This document shows positions 60,401 through 64,000 of a stretch of DNA of 64,000 nt, one piece after another. Both the position numbers and the translations under genes were made by a program. The notes below the pieces were generated by a model. That model did not search any database. It was not told the DNA's origin and worked only from the letters and a program-made list of their open reading frames with translations. The stretch is taken from positions 310,001 through 374,000 of the forward strand of contig NZ_JASVWB010000004.1 in the NCBI RefSeq assembly GCF_030287445.1, written 5' to 3'. The stretch's first letter is position 1; the number at the start of each line of letters is the position of its first letter. Origin of the DNA: Streptomyces sp. ALI-76-A (lineage in GTDB: Bacteria > Actinomycetota > Actinomycetes > Streptomycetales > Streptomycetaceae).

Positions 60401-60621
60401 CCGGCGACGCCGGTGCCGTACGGATGCTCGCGCTGGCCGAGCGGTTGCGGGTACTGCGCGACTTCCAGCCGACGATGTCCGCGGACCGCGCACGGAAGGC
60501 GGCCGAGGACGCCGACAGGGCGGCGTACGCCGACGCGGTGTCGGAGTACGCCGCCCTGGGGCGGGACGAGCTGCGGGAGGCGGCCCGCGCTGTCATGGCG
60601 GTTACTTCGGGTCGCGGTTGA
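57448..60621 (+). CDS. AfsR/SARP-like regulator with BTAD, NB-ARC-type ATPase and TPR regions
   Basis: Large regulator of 1057 aa. Residues 20-105 look like an OmpR-type DNA-binding domain (LRGLVALLAGDLRTGCSTER then VSRARAQLGADVIASTPTGY), about 110-250 a BTAD domain, about 265-560 a nucleotide-binding domain with Walker A GPGGLGKTRL and LLVLDNCEQV, and the rest helical TPR-like repeats. Such proteins switch on antibiotic or stress genes. GTG at 57448; TAATCT ends 6 nt before it and no ribosome site is present, so it is probably leaderless. Its 3' end overlaps the convergent ABC permease gene by 20 nt. Target unknown. Confidence 0.92.
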   Translation: MTTDPTTTGPTTSSNTTDLTLLPRVAYRGQEVTAPRLRGLVALLAGDLRTGCSTERLVAGLWPDELPERPAKAVQVLVSRARAQLGADVIASTPTGYRLTLAENQVDTSALLLHATASGDLARAGDHAGSLAAAEAGLALWEGTPEPTGDTDDPVTALRAERAPVRGRLVRAQALALARLGRHTEAAGPLAVAAARFPRDEEVLAELLRGEAATAGPSAALARYETYRRQLRDELGTDPGAGLKAVQRELLRGEAPVVRHGVPHEPNPLLGRDEDLAAVQRLLRTSRAVTVVGPGGLGKTRLAHAVSRRAEQRVVYVVPLAGVTADADVTAEVASALGAGEGRPGMGGHAPADPVSGILGVLGAGTALLVLDNCEQVIRGAADLVRALVSSSKDLRVLATSRAPLGLTSEAVYALPELGLATSVELFTQRARAARPGVELPPDAVAELCRHLDGLPLAVELAAARVRVLAVPEIARRLGDRFALLRGGARDAPERHRTLHAVVEWSWNLLDDEARAALRMLSVFPGGFAGEAAERVLGEDALFLLEQLADQSLLTVAETPAGVRFRMLETVREFSAARRAEAGEDEEAVGRFLAWARDFGVTYHDWLFRSAALTDLERIRAEQDNLVLALRHALARTDGPTTAALTAVLAALWALGSHYPRLTALAADTGPPLSHYRPEPEHVEVARAAAVLCTTSLFMGYGPHAVRQLVTLRRLPSAPPDTLLRAIAVVLNAVPEMLPPDFEVLRELCESEQPLLAGIAECVATYVWEAEQDIDRALASARRVIAALAPADNPFLQFMGHARLSELCLQMERGEEAYGHLRAALQALPRLGDEHDLIGIRWGLVLACLQRGDPDEAEDWLRQAKVAHSTQQDDYGMDLLGRAEIALARGLTEVGLGLWRKAVQPLPAADPAHGGDPFSDRWVLQILAVAVTAHAHAGRLELVAGPVERLRQGLRTLLSGQSGSPMEFPVLGTVLHALGMAGLVSGDAGAVRMLALAERLRVLRDFQPTMSADRARKAAEDADRAAYADAVSEYAALGRDELREAARAVMAVTSGRG

Positions 60622-61420
60622 ACAGGGTTGTGGACCAGCGGTAGCCGAGTGCGGTGAGGCCGAGGGACCAGGCGACGGTGAGCCATCCGTTGTGGCCGAT
60701 CTCGGTGCCGAGGAGCAGGCCGCGCAGGGTTTCGATGGCGGGGGTGAAGGGCTGGTACTCGGCGATGGGCTGGAACCAGCCCGGGATCGCGTCGATGGGG
60801 ACGAAGGCGCTCGAGATGAGGGGGAGGAGGATCAGCGGCGTGGCCATGTTGCTGGCGGCTTCGGGGTTCGGGCTGGCCATGCCCATCCCGACCGCGATCC
60901 AGGTGAGCGCCAGGGTGAACAGCGCGATCAGTCCGAGCGCGGCCAGCCACTCCAGGGCGGTGGCGTCGGTGGACCTGAAGCCGATGGCCACGGCGATGGC
61001 ACCGACGAGGACCAGGCTGGCGAGGACCTGGAGCACGCTGCCGACGACGTGTCCGACGAGTACGGAGCCGCGGTAGACGGCCATGGTGCGGAAGCGGGCG
61101 ATGAGGCCTTCGGTCATGTCCATGGAGACGGAGATGGCGGCACCGATGACGGTGGAGCCGATGGTCATCATCAGGAGGCCGGGGACGAGGTAGGCGATGT
61201 AGTCGGAGCGGTCGGCGCCGCCGCCGCCGATGCCCGCGCTCATCACGCCGCCGAAGACGTAGACGAAGAGCAGCAGCAGCATGATCGGTGTGAGCAGCAG
61301 GTTCAGGGTCATGGAGGGGTAGCGGCGGGCGTGCAGCAGGTTGCGGCGCAGCATGGTGGTCGAGTCGCGGACGGCGAGGGAGATCCGGGTGGGGCCGGCG
61401 GCGGTCAGGGGGGCGCTCAT
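60602..61420 (-). CDS. ABC-2 type permease (DrrB-like)
   Basis: Membrane protein of 272 aa with six hydrophobic segments, matching DrrB-type daunorubicin-resistance permeases: RNLLHARRYPSMTLNLLLTP at the N-terminus and SSAFVPIDAIPGWFQPIAEY with NPFTP-like EYQPFTPAIETLRGL near the end. The ATG overlaps the stop of the ATPase gene (ATGA), so both form an exporter operon. Its 3' end overlaps the AfsR-like gene. Confidence 0.93.
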   Translation of the reverse strand: MSAPLTAAGPTRISLAVRDSTTMLRRNLLHARRYPSMTLNLLLTPIMLLLLFVYVFGGVMSAGIGGGGADRSDYIAYLVPGLLMMTIGSTVIGAAISVSMDMTEGLIARFRTMAVYRGSVLVGHVVGSVLQVLASLVLVGAIAVAIGFRSTDATALEWLAALGLIALFTLALTWIAVGMGMASPNPEAASNMATPLILLPLISSAFVPIDAIPGWFQPIAEYQPFTPAIETLRGLLLGTEIGHNGWLTVAWSLGLTALGYRWSTTLFNRDPK

Positions 61421-62391
61421 CGGAGGGTCTCCTTGGCGGGCTGGTGGGGGTGGTCGGCGGGGCTGGTGAGGGCGAAGAACACGTCGTCGAGGTCGGGGGT
61501 GTGCACGGTCAGTTCGTCGGCCTCGACGCCGGCCGTGTCCAGCCAGTCGAGGATGGAGCGCAGTTCGCGCTGGCTGCCGCCGGAGGGGATCTGGAGGGCC
61601 AGTGCCTCGTCGTCGCGGTGGGCCTCGCGCAGTGTTGAGGCGGCGGAGCGGTAGGCGAGCGGGTCGGTGAAGCGGAGCCGGACGTGTCCGCCGGGGATGA
61701 GGCGCTTCAGTTCGTCGGAGCTGCCTTCGGCGGCGATGCTGCCGTTGTGGAGTACGGCGATGCGGTCGGCGAGTTCGTCGGCCTCCTCCAGGTACTGGGT
61801 GGTGAGGAAGACGGTGACGCCGTCGCAGACCAGTGCGCGGATGATCTGCCACATGGTGTGGCGGCTGCGGGGGTCGAGGCCGGTGGTCGGTTCGTCGAGG
61901 AAGATGATTCCGGGGTCGCCGACGAGGGTCATGGCGATGTCGAGGCGGCGCTTCATGCCGCCGGAGTAGGTGGAGACGGGTTTCTTCGCGGCTTCGACCA
62001 GGTCGAAGCGTTCCAGGAGTTCGGCGGTGGTGCGGCGGCCCTGGGCGCGGGTGAGGTGGTGCAGGTCCGCCATGAGGAGCATGTTCTCCTCGCCGGTGAT
62101 CAGGCCGTCGACGGCGGAGAACTGCCCGGTGACGCCGATCGTGGCCCGCACCGTGTGCGCGTCGGTGGCCAGGTCGTGACCGCCGACGTGCAGGTCTCCG
62201 GCGTCGGCGGTGATCAGCGTGGACAGGATCTTGACCACGGTGGTCTTGCCGGCGCCGTTCGGACCGAGCAGCGCGAACACCGTTCCGGACGGCACCGCCA
62301 GGTCGATGCCGTCGAGGACCGTCTTGTCCGCGTAGGCCTTGCGCAGTCCCCTGGCCGCGATGGCAAGTGAGGGCGATGTCGTTGTCGTCAT
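61417..62391 (-). CDS. ABC transporter ATPase (DrrA-like)
   Basis: ATP-binding subunit of 324 aa. Walker A GPNGAGKTT, Q-loop TGQFSAVD, signature STYSGGMKRRLD, Walker B IIFLDEPTTGLD, then the DrrA-type C-terminal extension DELKRLIPGGHVRLRFTDPL and VEADELTVHTPDLDDVFFAL. This subfamily exports antibiotics or other lipophilic compounds with its DrrB partner. Start ATG at 62391. The nearby AfsR-like regulator may control it, but that is inference. Confidence 0.95.
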   Translation of the reverse strand: MTTTTSPSLAIAARGLRKAYADKTVLDGIDLAVPSGTVFALLGPNGAGKTTVVKILSTLITADAGDLHVGGHDLATDAHTVRATIGVTGQFSAVDGLITGEENMLLMADLHHLTRAQGRRTTAELLERFDLVEAAKKPVSTYSGGMKRRLDIAMTLVGDPGIIFLDEPTTGLDPRSRHTMWQIIRALVCDGVTVFLTTQYLEEADELADRIAVLHNGSIAAEGSSDELKRLIPGGHVRLRFTDPLAYRSAASTLREAHRDDEALALQIPSGGSQRELRSILDWLDTAGVEADELTVHTPDLDDVFFALTSPADHPHQPAKETLR

Positions 62392-62650
62392 GCCGCAGAG
62401 GTTGCGGCAGGGCGCATTCAACGCGGTTTCACGCTGGTTTCAGTGCCCTGGAACCGCGTGACGGAGGCGATGACCTGGCTGCCGCCCTGCCGCCCTGCCG
62501 CCCCTGTCGGTCTGCCGCCCTCCCACCTGTCACTGCCGGTGCGCGGCCGTCAGCCCACGGGCGGGCGTGCCGACGTGTGGGCGAGGCAGGTGACCAGACG
62601 GTCAGGAATCGAGAAGCCGGGGCCGTCCCGCCGCGCCTAGCGTGATGGCC

Positions 62651-63325
62651 ATGGAAACCACCGCATCCACCATGTCCCTCGTCTCCGTCACCCTCGAGGT
62701 GGCCGATATCGAGGCCGCCCGTCGCTTCTACGCGGCCTTCGGAGTGGACGCGCACCTCCGCCTGCGGGCGTCCGAGGCGCACTCCACCGGGTTCCGCGGC
62801 TTCACCCTGGCGCTCACGGTGTCCCGGCCGGCCACCGTCGACAGCTTCCTCGGTGCCGCCGTGGACGCCGGCGCCACGGTGCTCAAGCCCGCCGCGAAGT
62901 CGCTGTGGGGCTACGGCGGCGTCGTCCAGGCGCCGGACGGGACGATCTGGAAGGTCGCGACCTCGGAGAAGAAGGACACCGGCCCGGCCACCCGTGAGAT
63001 CGACGAGCTCGTCCTCCTGCTCGGCGTCGAGGACGTGAAGGCCAGCAAGCGGTTCTACGTCGGCCGGGGCCTGACCGTGGGCAAGAGCTTCGGCGGCAAG
63101 TACGCCGAGTTCGCGTCCGGCGGGACCGGTCCCCTCAAGCTGGCGCTGTACAAGCGTCCGGGTCTGGCGAAGGACCTCGGTGTTCCCGCCGACGGCACCG
63201 GTTCCCACCGCGTCGTCCTCGGCGGCACCGCCGGCTCCTTCACCGACCCGGACGGGTTCGCCTGGGAGGCCGCCGAGACGCTCACCTTCGAGCAGTCCAC
63301 GGCGGATGTCTCGCTCGCCGAATGA
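62651..63325 (+). CDS. Glyoxalase/VOC-fold protein with two domains
   Basis: Protein of 224 aa with two beta-alpha-beta-beta-beta (VOC) units: first SLVSVTLEVADIEAARRFYA, second EIDELVLLLGVEDVKASKRF with FTDPDGFAWEAA near the end. Similar proteins include bleomycin-resistance-type and glyoxalase-like factors; the metal ligands are not obvious. ATG at 62651 follows TAGCGT by 7 nt with no ribosome site, so it may be leaderless. Function unknown. Confidence 0.85.
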   Translation: METTASTMSLVSVTLEVADIEAARRFYAAFGVDAHLRLRASEAHSTGFRGFTLALTVSRPATVDSFLGAAVDAGATVLKPAAKSLWGYGGVVQAPDGTIWKVATSEKKDTGPATREIDELVLLLGVEDVKASKRFYVGRGLTVGKSFGGKYAEFASGGTGPLKLALYKRPGLAKDLGVPADGTGSHRVVLGGTAGSFTDPDGFAWEAAETLTFEQSTADVSLAE

Positions 63326-63349
63326 TCGCTACCGAGGGGTAGGGCTGCC

Positions 63350-63383
63350 CGGGGGCTTGTTCCCCGAGTTCCCCAAGCCCCCG
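63350..63383 (+). terminator. Hairpin terminator after the glyoxalase-like gene
   Basis: Arms CGGGGGCTTG (63350-63359) and CAAGCCCCCG (63374-63383) form a perfect 10-bp stem 24 nt after the stop codon. Confidence 0.65.
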
Positions 63384-63422
63384 AGTTCCCGGAGTTCCCG
63401 GAGTCGCCCACGCGTTCCTGAG

Positions 63423-63458
63423 CTGCCGCTGCCGCTGCCGCTGCCGCTGCCGCTGCCG
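63423..63458. repeat. Six tandem CTGCCG units in an intergenic region
   Basis: Six perfect copies of CTGCCG at 63423-63458, preceded by GAGTTCCCG repeats near 63382-63400. The whole interval 63326-63649 has no recognisable gene. Confidence 0.9.
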
Positions 63459-63649
63459 ACGAACGCGTCGGCCGGGCGATGTCGGCGGTCCGGTGACCGA
63501 CGGCGGGAGGCTGTATACCGCCTGCCCCTGCTCAGGACGCGCCACCAGGGGTCGGACGGGCACCATCGGCGGTCGCACGACCCGGTCGGGGAGCCGGTGT
63601 GCACCGAGAGACTCTGCGTCCGGCGTCCTGCGCCCGGCGGACAGGCCGG

Positions 63650-64000
63650 TCAGAAGGCGTACCGCACGCGCAGCCAGGGGGCGTGGGCGGCGATCAGGTC
63701 GCGGAGGGCGGCGACCGCCTCGGCCTTGACCTGGTTGCGGTAGCGGACGTTGAGGGCGCCGTTCTGGGAGCGCTTGGCCTGCTGGAGGCCGGGCTGCCAC
63801 AGGACCTCCTCGGCGCGGGGGTGCCAGCCCAGGTTGACCTCGTGGAGCTCCCGGTTGTGCGTCAGCATGATCACCTCGGTGGCCGCCTGCCGCTTGACGC
63901 GGTCCGGCAGGACGTCGTCCAGGTGCCGGAGCAGCTCGGCCCAGTCCGCCTGCCACCCGGGGCGCACCACCACGGGGGAGAGGTTGAAGTGCACCTCGTA
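63650..64000 (-). CDS. Unrecognised protein, 3' part only
   Basis: The frame is open through the right window edge, so the N-terminus is missing; the visible part is about 116 codons. It reads VHFNLSPVVVRPGWQADWAE, then LDDVLPDRVKRQAATEVIML, NLGWHPRAEEVLWQPGLQQA, and ends DLIAAHAPWLRVRYAF. Codon use is normal for the organism and the stop is at 63650-63652. No family was recognised. Confidence 0.7.
   Translation of the reverse strand, partial: YEVHFNLSPVVVRPGWQADWAELLRHLDDVLPDRVKRQAATEVIMLTHNRELHEVNLGWHPRAEEVLWQPGLQQAKRSQNGALNVRYRNQVKAEAVAALRDLIAAHAPWLRVRYAF

Noticed and set aside
1..64000. tRNA, rRNA or insertion-sequence genes
   Set aside because: No T-loop-like tRNA signature, no rRNA-like sequence and no transposase motif was noticed; a covariance-model scan would be needed to exclude small RNAs.

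Overview
The window is a high-GC actinomycete chromosome segment, almost certainly Streptomyces. The evidence is the strongly G/C-biased third codon positions, the many GTG and TTG starts, and the gene content: a fused isobutyryl-CoA mutase, mycothiol-type maleylpyruvate isomerase folds, an ECF41-type sigma factor, a SARP/AfsR-like regulator, a snapalysin-type M7 protease, a GH46 chitosanase and many small Streptomyces-type proteins. No tRNA, rRNA, CRISPR array, transposase or phage gene was recognised. The mix of catabolic, secreted and stress genes with decayed gene pieces resembles a chromosome arm rather than the core, which is an inference. Both window edges cut through genes.

Layout. 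1-3.5 kb: 3' part of icmF and a 3-hydroxyacyl-CoA dehydrogenase (acyl-CoA metabolism). 3.5-12 kb: small and secreted proteins, an orphan molybdopterin-dehydrogenase FAD subunit, a GNAT, a DUF2071/YqjF protein, a GT87-like membrane glycosyltransferase, a histone-H1-like coiled-coil/winged-helix protein and an SDR. 12-16.5 kb: a large APC permease, then a three-gene coupled operon (membrane protein, XRE regulator, quinone-oxidoreductase-like MDR) driven from an apparently leaderless promoter inside a 37-bp nested dyad. 16.7-18.3 kb: a broken YfhO-like gene and a G/T-rich repeat block. 18.4-25.6 kb: a cell-envelope block with an L,D-transpeptidase-like lipoprotein, a DEAD-box helicase, an FHA/helix-turn-helix protein coupled to a transmembrane Ser/Thr kinase with an extracellular lytic-transglycosylase-like domain, and a convergent secreted serine hydrolase with an SH3 domain.

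26-32 kb: GNAT, alpha/beta hydrolase divergent from a TetR regulator, then an FAD oxidoreductase plus ECF41 sigma factor with a matching ECF41-type promoter, and a ZIP transporter. 32-42.9 kb: small proteins, a flavin monooxygenase-like gene overlapping a GH13 (trehalose-synthase-like) gene, a secreted GH43/ricin-lectin enzyme, a DUF3566 protein, a secreted beta-propeller and a spermidine-synthase-like protein, with several gene remnants between them. 43-47 kb: two opposed gene fragments, an MFS exporter with a 9-bp coding minisatellite, snapalysin and a cold-shock protein.

47-53 kb: anti-sigma kinase-like and STAS genes arranged divergently, then an arsenic resistance region (arsC, arsR, acr3, a second arsR, an ArsO-like flavoprotein) and a further HATPase gene. 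53.5-57.3 kb: tiny membrane proteins, a coupled ArsR-SRPBCC-maleylpyruvate isomerase operon with twin operator-like dyads, and a chitosanase under a CsnR-like palindrome. 57.4-64 kb: an AfsR-like regulator convergent with a DrrAB-type ABC exporter, a glyoxalase-fold protein, and the 3' end of an unrecognised gene.

Systems best supported as functional units are the FHA-kinase pair, the ECF41 module, the XRE operon, the arsenic region and the ArsR-SRPBCC operon. Many starts lack a Shine-Dalgarno and have a -10-like hexamer 6-7 nt before the start codon, so leaderless transcripts appear common here. All family assignments come from reading motifs by eye; no database search was run.
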